Below are positions 11,895-22,985 of a stretch of DNA of 64,000 nt, in pieces (within the stretch, counting starts at the first letter, position 1; each line of letters begins with the position of its first letter). Origin of the DNA: Brachynemurus nebulosus (taxonomy: Eukaryota > Arthropoda > Insecta > Neuroptera > Myrmeleontidae); NCBI GenBank assembly GCA_035578155.1, contig JAPWDM010000001.1, positions 163,095,498-163,159,497 of the forward strand, written 5' to 3'. A model generated the notes under the pieces. That model saw only the letters and a list, made by a program, of their open reading frames with translations, was not told the origin of the DNA and searched no databases. The translations under genes were made by a program, and so were the position numbers.

Positions 11895-13522
11895 AGAGCC
11901 AGTGGCCAATTTGCGACGGTCATTTCAACAAGCGTCAAATTGAGAGGATAGGATCTTGAATACCTACACTACACCGAAATTCAGTTCTGGCAAGTAGATT
12001 CGGCCGAGTTAAGTCATCCCCAACGTTTAAAGAGGGTAAAAAATAAGGTCTCAATTTATATAAAGTAACAGTTCTGGTATTTTGATATACGAAAGTTAAC
12101 AATATTTTTTATCGGCAAAAAACATTCTGGCAGTATTTTCTCTTCACCAAAGTGCCGAAAGAACAATCCAAATTTCTGATAAATTTTATAATTATTTTGA
12201 CAAATACTAAAATATTGTGTATCCATGGTAATATGATTTAATAGCTGGATTTGGAAATTGGCTAAAATTGCTAAAATGAAATCACGTAAATAATCTGAAA
12301 TTTTGTTATTTTAAATTATTTAGATGAATATGACCCATGCAAGACAAATATAATAGGAAACTTTTTTTAAGAACAGTGTAATCTCTTATTCTAATCTTTC
12401 CGCAATCTATCTTTGTTTAAATCATATTACCATTGATACACAATATTTCCATATTTGTCAAAATAATTACAAAATTTATCACAACTTTGGATTGTTCTGT
12501 CAACACCTTGGTGAAGAGAAAATACTGCAAGAACATTTTTTATCAAAATACCAAAACCGTTAGTTTATATAAATTAAGACCTTATTTTTTACCCTCGGTA
12601 AACGTTAAGGATGACTTAACCCAGCCGAATAGGCTTGCCAGTACTGAATTTCTAGGGTAGAGTAGGTACACGGAGAGAAAAATCCCATAATTTTTGTAGA
12701 GAAAATTTCAGAAAAATTACCATGCTCCCCTATAATCCGTGCGCGATCGACGACCAAAATAAAAAATATGTGCTAGCATGGTAAAATTTAATGTGGTGCT
12801 AACACAACTTTTATCACACTCTTATGCATGTATATTATAGTTTAATTCTTGTTGTCGTACTCTTTCATTTGCGCATCTGACTCGCGACCTTATATTGGTT
12901 GCACTGTACCTGTAAAAACATGTATACAAAAATGATTGCCAACAATATAATTCTAATACATATACTAAAGATAGGTAAATAACAAAAAGATGAATAATAC
13001 GATGACATCATCCTAAGAGAGTGTAAAAGCAACTGACTACTAGCTGCATCAAGGTGATTGGTGCGAGCTGTCTGACAAAGTTTCTTCCACAGTCGACACC
13101 TATTGTTCGCATGTAACCCATGTAACTCGCTGATTGAGATACATTTCATTACAGCGATCCCAACACAACCAACCTTCTTTCTGTTTTTTTTCTTTCTATT
13201 ATTAGCATGTTAGCATGGTAATTTTTTTAATAAATACAATTAAAAATTATTTTTTTGTCGTAATGGAACTTTTTACTGTGCTGTTTTACAAATTTTACGG
13301 AGATAATATTACGAAAAGAACATTCCATCCTTTAAATTTTTTATGATTAATTATAATCCTTATATTTTTACCTTACAGAATTTAATATGTTCGCCTTTTA
13401 CACGTCGATTATAGTGCTGAGCACAGTAATTTTTATAGGAATTTTCTCTCCGTGTATAAAAGTTCCTATCCTCTCAATTTGACGCTTGTTAAAATGACCA
13501 TCGCAAATTGGCCACTGGCTCT
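11895..13522. mobile_element. Foldback (palindromic) element, interrupted
   Basis: Long inverted arms start AGAGCCAGTGGCCAATTTGC and end with its complement at 13503-13522. The left arm (11895-12245) pairs with 12420-12668 plus 13455-13522 once the nested element at 12669-13454 is removed, leaving an original foldback of about 842 bp with arms near 350 bp. Arms differ at scattered sites. No clear target duplication was seen, and the 75-codon frame in the right arm is not a gene. Confidence 0.75.
12669..13454. mobile_element. TA-flanked MITE nested in the foldback
   Basis: Ends CACGGAGAGAAAA and TTTTCTCTCCGTG are inverted and flanked by TA on both sides, as for Tc1/mariner-type insertion. It sits in the right arm of the foldback and, once excised, restores pairing with the left arm, which proves it is the younger insertion. 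No transposase coding; the 94-codon minus frame at 12865-13149 is unremarkable. Confidence 0.78.
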
Positions 13523-14941
13523 CCTACTATTACTGTAATATAAATCGACATTGAAGTATTGATATAACTTCCATTTAGAGAAAAGTCTAGAAAATCGAAA
13601 ATAGTCTCTAAATTTTTTATCGGTACTGCACAGATACACATTCACATATACATAATATACGACAACAGAATACCTTTATTTCGCAGTATACGTACATATA
13701 TACCGCAGAGCTTCTGTGTTATGTATATGTACAAATATTAAAAATTTACAACCGTTCAAAATGTATGTATTCCGTTTATTCTGACTGACAATTTAAACAT
13801 CGTAACACATAACCTCCATCATAATAAAGGGACTACAACCGATGATAATAAAAGATATCAAATATGGTAATAAAATATGAAAAAGTGAAATGGAAATAAT
13901 AAATGGATATGCGACGATGGGTCGCGTACATATTGTTGAAATAGCATACAATTTTTTTTTTCGCGTCCTGGATGACAGTAAGTCCCAATGGAAAACACAA
14001 TACATCTTATACATATACGTACATACACACCAAAAAAAAAGGAAACAGTTTGTATCGATATATTACAGTGATATTTTTTCTCTGTCCTGTATCATTTATC
14101 TCACTCGAACTTTGTACTCTTTGTTTCATTTATATTTATCTTATTCTCGTTTTGAGAATTATTCCGTGATAGCCGTTAACATGTATTTTAACAAAAAAAG
14201 GCATGTGTAAGGTAAAATTGGATAAGGAAAAATAAAAATTTTTATAGTAAAAAACTGTTGAGTTTGATTCTTTACGATGCATTTTCCAGTTAGGAACGGA
14301 CTGATAGCTTTAGGGGTTCTTTTAACTAACCCAAGTTTGACTAGGTTGTGGTGACTCTTTCATTATTGTTTCGAAATACTGTTTTTTGGGTTTCGAAATA
14401 AAATTTGGAAATTCGAATACTAATTTCATCATGTGCTGTATCATATACATAGATACGGATGTATATATAACAGTTACATAATTATAGCCATTTTTTTAGA
14501 TTTTTTTTGTGGTAATTATTCGTATTGAAAAAGTAAGGAGGAAATTCTTTTCCATGTATTACACAGACTTATTTTGGAATTCAGATTTAATAAATCATTT
14601 TTAAATAAAAATCTAAAGTGTCTTCCTACTTTAAAAAAACAGAAAAAAAATTTTTTAGATCGGTACGTTATTTCTAAAAACTACTGAGCATTCAAAAACG
14701 AAGTATAATCTTTTTACCTTTGTAGTTATTAAATTTTTACTTAAATTTTTTATCAAATAATATCGGAAAATTATTTCTCTAATGAACGTTGTTTTAGGTA
14801 CGCGATTTTTCATTAAAATATTCTAGAACCTTAACAAAGTAACTTTTATGAGTTTTAGAATAATTTCTATTAACAAGGCCCAGTAAAAACTGACAAAGTA
14901 GTGATTTTTCATAAAAAAATTATAGATCAGTGCTGATTTAA
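13523..14941. other. No gene recognised
   Basis: AT-rich; frames at 13793-14210 on both strands overlap each other and show no family resemblance. The sequence contains ATACATATAC-type simple stretches and A/T runs. Confidence 0.35.
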
Positions 14942-15830
14942 GCGGGACCACTAGTGCGACGTTTTCAAAAAACTGGGTATTTTTTTTGCATGCTTCGATA
15001 GTCTATACCTTTAAAAATAACATACTAAAATTTCAAGTGCATATCTCAAATAGTTTTTGGGTTACAGCCATCCGAAGAGTGGATTCTGATTTTCATTGTT
15101 ACCTTTGAGGTATTGAGAAATGTATGAAGGTTGAGAGTTCGGAGTTTCTGGACGTGGCTGCCAGTCACATGTTGTGGAGAAGCTAGACCCTGGCACATTT
15201 AAACGACTCATCTAGTTTTACTATGACCGTTATAGTGAGTACATCGTAAATAATTTTAATAAAAATTCTCAGTGATTAACAGTAAAAGGTAAAATTACGA
15301 AAAACTACATTTTTTAAATTTGTTGTAGTTATAACTCGAAGGCAAATCATTCGATCTATTTGATTATTATGCAGCTTCTTTTATATATATTTCTTCGTAT
15401 CATGAATCGCCAGTTTTCCGATCGAATAAAAACGTAATTTTCGCAAGCCAAAAACCATCAAATTTTCGCGGAAAGTTTGACACTTTTTTTAAAAAACTCC
15501 GCCATTTTGTTAAATTTCAACTTTTTTTTCGATTGAAGTTCACGGTACGGACCATATCTTCTAGTTTAATAGGCTTTTTGGTTTCTTTGATTTCAGGGAG
15601 TGTGGAGGCCGCTATCACTGCAGCAGTGGGGGAACTTTTTTTTTTGGAGCCTTGGGAGATCTCGAATAACTTACCGAATTTTCAGTTTTTTGGTCCAAAA
15701 ATTTTATCATGAATTTATTATATATCAACGAATATATCCTGAAAATATTAAAACATTCCATATAGCAGTTTTCTTTAAAAAAATTTCCAAAAATCATCTT
15801 TTTTTCAGGCGGTCACACTAGTGGTCCCCC
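14942..15830. mobile_element. piggyBac-like element (TTAA duplication)
   Basis: Ends GCGGGACCACTAGTG and CACTAGTGGTCCCCC are inverted and each abuts TTAA (14938-14941, 15831-15834). The interior has two overlapping frames of 60-73 codons on opposite strands, not transposase-like. It differs in sequence from the other TTAA element at 10635-11318, so at least two families are present. Confidence 0.75.
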
Positions 15831-15959
15831 TTAAGTTTATATGTTTTCTCCTCCATTAATTTATTAAACGAATTACTGTATTGATTCATGCATTACTGTT
15901 GCAATGTTTACAATGATTATTGAACAAAAACTTCAGTTAGTCGCTAATTAGTTTTAAAT

Positions 15960-16123
15960 GTGGTTGGAAGATTCAAAATTAATTTAATTTTTTATTTTTA
16001 GTCCAAAAAATAATTTTTTTTGATTCAAAAAAATATTTATTTAGTTACTGAAAAAAAAATATTTTTTTGATTCAAAGAAATTTTTAATCTTTAAACAAAG
16101 AACTCGTTTGAGAGTATGTGCAC
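15960..16123. mobile_element. Isolated end of the AAAGAAA-type TIR family
   Basis: A/T-rich repeats of TTTGATTCAAAGAAA run up to GAACTCGTTTGAGAGTA at about 16100, resembling the right terminus of the 3.5-kb element at 57856-61417. No matching left end was seen nearby, so this is probably a remnant. Confidence 0.4.
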
Positions 16124-16212
16124 TCAACACGAGCGAATATAATTATCTATTTTCTTGATAAACCATGAAAAATAAACGTTCTGTAAGTTTATCCCGAAAA
16201 TTTTGAAAAACT

Positions 16213-16587
16213 CTAACTACTGACTTCGGCACTCTAACTTAAATTGTCTAACACGCATTTATGGAATTTTTTTATCGTGAAAAGGGCCTGCTCGGTTGAA
16301 CGGGACCTAAGGTGGCAATCCATAAGTCCGATGCTTAAATTTGCCGCTGTTTCCACCAAAAGAACATTAAGCAACATTTTTTGGCAACTTATAACGACAA
16401 AAATAAACACTGACGAATTTTCTTTTTATGATATAGGTGCATTTGATTATAAAAATGGGGTAAATGTATTCTTTGCTACTCAGAAATATTATCAATGATT
16501 CACAAGACAAATCTACTAGCTCCATAAAAAAGAACTGACATTCAGTCAAGTACTTTGACGCTTGAATTTGGAAAAATAATGAAAAAC
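16213..16587. repeat. 375-bp direct repeat, copy 1
   Basis: Begins CTAACTACTGACTTCGGCAC and is over 90 percent identical by eye to 18381-18757. It contains an 84-codon frame (16244-16498) that is not conserved as a protein in the second copy, arguing against coding. It is probably part of a transposon or satellite-like unit. Confidence 0.75.
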
Positions 16588-16589
16588 GC

Positions 16590-17190
16590 CGTGAGCAGCG
16601 GGGCCCCATCACGGAAGTCGAATTTTTCCTTTCATCTTCGGTATTGAATGTCTACAAGCGAAATGTGATTGAATGTCTACAAGCGATTTGTCATTTTGGT
16701 GGTTTCAAAACTGATGATGAGGGTCCGGTTGATCAGGGCTTTAAAAAAAGGTTTTAAGTTTTTAAGGGCTGAATCTCAGTGAAATTCAATTTTGTGCCGA
16801 TAACAGTTAGCAGGGAAAAAGCCAACACAATTCGTACGAGGGCATTCCTACCAATGCTTATCCGCCAATTGCCTTTGTGCTTTATTTTTAAATATTAAAA
16901 AAGAAGGAACTTAAATAGTAAACTGGAAGGCTTTTATGAAGATATTTTTTCTTTCCAAAAAAATCCAAAATTTCTATTTTATAAATAATAAAAATCAAAA
17001 ATTCCTAATTTATAAGTAAACAGTGAATTTAATAACATTTTTAAATTACTTAATATGTACGTATTTCATTTGTCGTAAAAGTAAGTTCACTTTTTTTTTA
17101 AATTTTTTAAAATTACTATTCGCCTACTTGTATTTAGAATAAATATAATGCATTTAAAACACATTTAATAATAGCATTCAAATCCGATGT
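16590..17190. other. No gene recognised
   Basis: A short tandem pair (TTGAATGTCTACAAGCGA twice, about 16643-16686) follows copy 1 of the direct repeat; the rest is AT-rich without features. Confidence 0.35.
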
Positions 17191-17810
17191 AAAAATGGGA
17201 GAAGTGGGGGGAAAAGTAATGTGGACTCCCTAAAAAGTACTAGCTGGATACTGACTGAATACACGTACAAAATTTCAGCCCTCTAGGTTTCCTTACAGAG
17301 TCTCTAGACGTGTTAGAAAACAAGCAAAAAAATTAAGGAAATACTGGCGTAAAAATCGTGGGGGTAAGGGTTAAAAGTTGAAACCTCCAAAAAGCAGTGG
17401 CTAGCTACTAACTTAACCTGTACACAAAATTTCAGCCCTCTAGGTTTATTTGGGGAGATTTTGACCCGAACGAAACTGTCAAAAAACAAGAAAAATCATG
17501 TTCTTTTTGGTATAAAAATGGTGGAGGTAAGGGTTAAAAGTCGAGACCCCCAAAAGGCACCCCCTTGATACTAACTCAATCCCAATACAAAATTTCAGCC
17601 CTCTAGGTTTATTTGGGTGACCTGTGCGAGTGGTACAAACTTCGAAAACGTCGAAAATGCATGAAATTGTAGCTTAAAAATGAGGGGGGTGAGGTTAAAA
17701 TATTAAAACTTCCAAAAAGCACAACCTAGGTACGAACTTTATCAACACACCAAATTTCAACCATCTACGTTAATTCTGGGGGGCTGGGGGCCTGTTAGAT
17801 CCAGCGAAAA
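17190..17810. repeat. Diverged tandem array, about 4 units of 130-180 bp
   Basis: Each unit carries GGGTTAAAAGT-like, CCAAAAAGCA-like and AAATTTCAGCCCTCTAGGTT-like words in the same order; the last occurs at about 17269, 17428, 17592 and, altered, 17752. Such arrays are frequent inside insect non-autonomous transposons. No coding potential. Confidence 0.7.
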
Positions 17811-18089
17811 TCGTTTTTCCCCCCTCTACTCCCACCAAATCATCCTAAGAAGCTGAATTTTGGATATGTTGTAGATAATTGACCGAAACATTATTTAAAA
17901 CCGGTTTGGAAAAGTTTTATTGCTTTTCCGCCCCCCACCACCCCCTTAAAGGTCGGGTCAGAAAAAAAATTTGCCCAAAATTTGACCCCACTTTGATAGT
18001 ATGAGGTGCCTCGAAAATGAGCCCCATTTACCAAATTTCATCTCTTAACTTCCATAGGGGGCCCCTACACAAATTAAAAGGTGGCGGAA

Positions 18090-18103
18090 ATATATATATA
18101 TAT

Positions 18104-18179
<76 letters not shown>
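18090..18179. repeat. (TA)n microsatellite
   Basis: About 90 bp of TA with one GATA interruption near 18104, following the degenerate array. Confidence 0.95.
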
Positions 18180-18183
<4 letters not shown>

Positions 18184-18320
18184 CATTTTTTTTTCTACAT
18201 ATTCGTGTTCTACGGGTCCGAAAACGGATAGCGCCCCTACTCTCGCCTCTCGCAGCTCTGATCGTATAGACTGTATAAGTCTAATTTTTCGGAGAAAATT
18301 CGACTAAAAAGGAAATAGAG

Positions 18321-18831
18321 TTTTTCGATTTGTCTTGTGAACCATTCGCTGTAGTGAGCTACAGAGGAAAGGAATAATTTCTAACTAGTGACTTCGACAC
18401 TCTAACTTAAATTGTCTAACACGCATTTATGGAATTTTTTTATCGTGAAAAGGGCCCGCTCGGTTGAACGAGACCTAAGGTGGCAATCCGTAAGTCCGAT
18501 GCCTAAATTTGCCCCAAACTTCCACCAAAAGAACATTAAGGAACATTTTTTGGCAACTTATAACGACAAAAATAAACATTGACGAATTTTCTTTTTATGA
18601 TGTAGGTGCATTTGATTATAAAAATGAGGTAAATGCATTCTTTGCTACTCAGAAATATTATCAATGATTCACAAGACAAATCTACTTGCTCCAAAAAAAA
18701 AAAAAACTGACACTCAGTCAAGTACTTTGACGCTTGAATTTGGAAAAATAATGAAAAAAAAATTGGTGTTTTTCGATTTGTCTTGTGAACCATTCGCTGT
18801 AGTGAGCTACAGAGGAAAGGAATAATTTCTA
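18321..18831. repeat. 63-bp repeats flanking copy 2 of the 375-bp repeat
   Basis: Identical 63-bp segments starting TTTTTCGATTTGTCTTGTGA lie at 18321-18383 and 18769-18831, on either side of the second 375-bp copy (18381-18757). The period is 448 bp, so this is a unit of about 448 bp present once plus the start of another: a truncated tandem array. Copy 1 at 16213 lacks the 63-bp flanks. Confidence 0.75.
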
Positions 18832-19942
18832 CAAAATTGTCGGCGCTTTTTGTGCTAGTATTTCCCGTACTCAATCTGTTTTCTTCGTTCATAATATAGA
18901 AAGAGTCAGCACCTATTCAAATATTATTTTACCCTATATAAAAGTAAATTTAAAAAAAAACAACACATATTTTGGTGTATTTGCTTTTCATTTCCCTGGT
19001 TCTTATTACAAAAATATTAAAAAATAATGAGACATAAAAAAATAAGTAGCTCTTTTTTTCAAAATCATATACTTTTCTTTATATTTATATTTTTACCATA
19101 TTTTGCAAATAATGATCTTCAGGCTGAAATAAAATTATTCTCAAAATTTCAAATTTAAATAAATATAATATTTTTAAAAAGAGAGAATTGTGTTCTACTA
19201 AAATTAACAAAATTTTACCGTTCTCTTAAGACTTTGATAAAATTTTACGCAAGGACTCGGAATGGGGGATTGCTATATTAAATCCCAAAAAAATCCTTTT
19301 AAGATTAACGGTAAAGATCCTAAAAGTTACGATGTCTCTCATAATTGTGAGACAGTTCTGTTTTCTTTCAGAAGTAATTTTTAAATTGTCAGTGTTCTAA
19401 CATTTAATGTCAAAAAATTAATAATATTAAAATAATGTTTTTATTTCAAATTTTAGTACCAATAAAAATTTTAAGTACCAATTTTTTTTTAGGTATCAAT
19501 ATTAAAGGGTTCTAATGATACTTGTTTTACAGGGAAAAAGAAGAAAATACGAAAAAAGATATCCACTGTTATTTTACTTTCTTAAGTTTTTAAGTAGTTT
19601 AATGTGAGTGAGAAAGAAAATATACTGCTTATTTATTTTTTCGCATAGAGTCCCAAGTGTATTGTGTAACAAAGCTTTGCTTGTAATTGATATATTTTTA
19701 TAAGATAGTTATCAATTTCAGCATCATTTAATATTTAATTGTGAAGCTTGTAAGTGGTATAGATAAGCTTGCAATGAGTTAATCTTAAGTATTTAATACG
19801 TACATAAGGAAGGGTGGGGAAAAGTATTATATATAGGTAATCTAAATTAATTTTCTATAACTGATTGGATTGCTATAATACACATGTATTTACTTATTTA
19901 ATTATTATCTATGATTAGAATCAGTAGTAATTATCTGTGTAA
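18832..19942. other. No gene recognised
   Basis: AT-rich sequence with poly-T/A runs; nothing recognised. Confidence 0.4.
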
Positions 19943-20160
19943 TGCCAGGGCTACATTTACGTGAATGTCTAACAATAATGTAGCACGGATAACGTGAACT
20001 CGGTCGGAACCGCGGCGCGGCGCAATTTCGCTCTCGGAGACAAATACATCTGAACAAAATGCAGGTTTGTCCACTAGGTCGACAGAGCGGCGCGGTACCG
20101 CCTCGGAAATCTTATTAATGTAACAACCGCGCCGCGTTTCCGACCTAGTGGACACTCAGC
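19943..20160. repeat. GC-rich segment with repeated CGCGGCGCGG / CTAGTGGAC words
   Basis: GTCCACTAGGTCG (20080) and its complement CGACCTAGTGGAC (20141) are inverted, and GCGGCGCGG-type words recur at about 20010, 20090 and 20128. The pattern is that of a GC-rich transposon terminus. The 74-codon minus frame is a by-product. It abuts the truncated piggyBac-like copy at 20166. Confidence 0.5.
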
Positions 20161-20165
20161 TTTAA

Positions 20166-20505
20166 AGGAGGACGGTCCTCCAGACAACAGGTTATTTAAT
20201 AATTTTTTTTTTAAGAAACTGGATACATTTATTGTATCAAATGAAGTTACATAGTATAGTACATGTTATGATGTATTCACTCGTAAATTTTTATGTAAAA
20301 AAATGAAAAAATGGCGACACTACAGCTGTTCCAAGTTGACTCCTTCGATTTGCGCCGTGGAATGCCCAGCCTCTTGTAATCAACCGAATTCAACCGGACA
20401 AAAAATTTGTATTAAAATAAGTCATTACGCTTTGCATATACCTACCTATTTCTGATGAGAAAAAATTTTTTTCCACAATTTAAAATCAAAAAGAAAAAAT
20501 GTCAC
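20166..20505. mobile_element. Truncated piggyBac-like copy (family of 10635-11318)
   Basis: Starts AGGAGGACGGTCCTCCAGAC next to TTAA (20162-20165) and follows the reverse of 11318-10975 to about 20505, where homology stops and a different repeat begins. Only one end is present. Confidence 0.7.
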
Positions 20506-20514
20506 GAGTTTACG

Positions 20515-20945
20515 CGGCGGGTGGCGTGATCCATCTGAGTGAGTAACAGCCATTACAAGCGAGTAGAATACTATATTCTTTCTACGACTTTTTTCCTTTT
20601 TGATTTAAATAAAATTGAATATAAATTTTAAATCCAAAGAAGAAAATTTTTAATCTATCCCTAATTTCATTGAATTTTTGTATATGTATTGGAAACGATC
20701 AAAATAAAATTCAAGTTTTGTTTATCTTCACGTTACTACGTAACATAATTGAAATTAAAATTTAATAGGTATATTATTCACAAAACAATCGCAAACCCAT
20801 TGAATAATGGTTAACACGGTGATTTATCATTGATCGAAAGGTATTGAGTAATGATCATTCCTCTACACCTTTGAATAATGCTTAACTTTCTCAACAATTT
20901 ACGGATATGTAATGAGTGTGTTCTTCAATAGGAGTAGAAAAAATA
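20515..20945. repeat. Interspersed repeat R, copy 1
   Basis: Similar along its length to 41090-41525 (both contain CATCTGAGTGAGTAA, AAGCGAGTAGAATACTATA and end GGAGTAGAAAAA). Copy 2 is enclosed in a hAT element. The family is not identified and there is no coding. Confidence 0.7.
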
Positions 20946-21216
20946 AATTATTCCGTTTAAAAAAAAAATGAGGTAAAGTAGAGCTCTGATTATCCACGAG
21001 TGCTCCGCAAAAATGTAAATAGAACAAGCTTAAAATACGATCGTTTTGAAATCGAGATTTATAGTTTTTTGTCAGGAATAAAACTTAGCCGCTTATTATG
21101 AAACAAGAGATTTGTATTTTTTCGAATAAATTTGTATTTGTATATAGCGAAAATTTGTTGCCAAACTTAACGGGAACTGCCAATTAGCAAAAATTCTGTA
21201 TTGATTATAATACAAG
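20946..21216. other. No gene recognised
   Basis: Short AT-rich spacer between repeat R and a TA-flanked MITE. Confidence 0.35.
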
Positions 21217-21218
21217 TA

Positions 21219-21448
21219 GGGTAAAAGCCCCCTTTGTGGAACGGTATCTAATACAGGAACAGTTTTGACATTTACATATTTATTTCTTTAATTAAGTAAG
21301 GAAACTTTAAATGCGAGGTGAATTTAAATTGAAAAACAATCATTCTATTAATAATAATTTTTGTTATCAGACGTTTCTTTCAGAAATAACTTCATTAATA
21401 TGTAAATGTTCATAATTAGATACCGTTCCACAAAGGGGGCTTTTACCC
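21219..21448. mobile_element. TA-flanked MITE, 230 bp
   Basis: Almost perfect inverted ends of about 37 bp: GGGTAAAAGCCCCCTTTGTG at the left and its complement at the right, flanked by TA. The size and TA target fit a Tc1/mariner-type MITE. Confidence 0.8.
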
Positions 21449-22307
21449 TATGCCTAATTAATATAAAAATAAATAAATAAGACTAGGAAAATATTAATTG
21501 TTTGTTATATATTCTTATTTAGATCAAAAATCTCCATTAAAATAATAATAATTATTTCATTTTAAATATTATCAGTTATTCCACGTAAATTAATTAAATG
21601 ATATAAAAAATTTTTTTCTTATTAAATTTATAAAAATAATTCGGCAGAGTAATTTTTCATACTTTTATTTCATATAGCCTTATTTAGTACAAATTTATTC
21701 GTATTGCTAGTACTACTCTATTTCGAAAGTGTTTTATTAAGAACTTGTGCTCATCTATTGTCTAAAGTTTAATTAAAACGCGTCTTCTCCACGGGGAAAT
21801 TTATTAGCTTAACCATTTATATATTAAGATTTTCATACAGTGTGAAATCATTATGTAAACGAATGTACCTTGAGTATTGTGATTAAAGCTGTGCAGGTCA
21901 GTAATTTTACTACACGTACCTACTATATCAAATGAACTTAATTAACTTTTACATACTAATAAGTAATAACCTAGCTATGTGTATATATGTTTGGACGTTG
22001 CTGAGGTTAATTAAAAGTGCACCTACAGTATATGGGTGAGTAATATAGTAGGGAATGTATGCTCTTGTTACGTAAATGGGGAAAATTACTTTATTTTTAA
22101 TGAATTTATTAAATTTGAGCAATTTATTATCTACTGATATTAACAAGACATAAAAAGTATAATTATTATCTAATTAAATTATATGAAACATTTTTTTAAA
22201 CTTGACAATTCAACTCATGTATATCAAGTCCCATAAGAATATTGTAGTTTTTTTTTTAATTTTACCATGAAAAAAAAAGTTAGACTAGATTTTTACAGCG
22301 AAAAAAA
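21449..22307. other. No gene recognised
   Basis: AT-rich; a 65-codon minus frame at 21949-22146 has no recognisable features. Confidence 0.35.
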
Positions 22308-22985
22308 TTTGGAGGACAGGTCTACCCACACTGTCAACTTCCCATTGGGTGTCCTTAAAGACTGGAGACTACTGTACAAAAATAATTCTTTTTTCATTTC
22401 AGGCGACTCCTCCCCTGGGCCCCCGTAGAGGCTTTGCCCCTTGCACCATACCGGGGGCTTCGCCGTCTATACCTAAGGGTGGGGGTTCCACCTTCATCAA
22501 ACAAATGACAACATCATTTGTTCTCAAGATATACAAGACAAAGTATATTTAAAAAAAAGTTTCTAATTTTATAATAAAATACTGGCGCTTTTAACATCAA
22601 GGAAGGTTCTTAAGCCATTATAATATAATAATGTTATGGTAAAAAAACCATAAAATCTATGTTATATTAATAAAGTTAATTCCGTTTTTTTACCACAAAA
22701 AACAAACCGCTAATCCGAATTTGCGGAAAACTTTATCCGGTTTTCATTTTTTGATTACGCACCTAATGAAAATAGTCCGGAGCTGATATCATCATTTGTT
22801 CTCGAGATATGCGAGATGAAAAAAAATTCACGAACGAACGAACGAACTAACGAACGCATACACAGACATCACGCTAAAAACGATGGATTCGGATTCTATT
22901 GACCTTGAAACGTGGAGATATGTTAAAATTATGGATTTGTAAAATCGGACCCATTACAGTAACTTCCAATGGGAAGTTATGATAC
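22308..22985 (+). repeat. Interspersed repeat S, copy 1
   Basis: Begins GGACAGGTCTACCCACA and includes CTTCCCATTGGGTGTCC, GAGGCTTTGCCCCTTGC and CATACCGGGGGCTTCGCC. It extends past (GAAC)n-like words to a hairpin CTTCCAATGGGAAG at about 22963. A second copy lies at 56800-57290. The GC-rich core is repeat-derived, so the 67-codon frame there is not a gene. The class is uncertain. Confidence 0.75.

Noticed and set aside
16244..16498. 84-codon frame in the 375-bp repeat
   Set aside because: The second copy at 18381-18757 does not keep the frame, so the repeat is not under coding constraint.
18321..18831. LTR retrotransposon with 63-bp LTRs
   Set aside because: The repeats are too short, lack TG..CA ends and a primer site, and the 448-bp period suggests a tandem unit.
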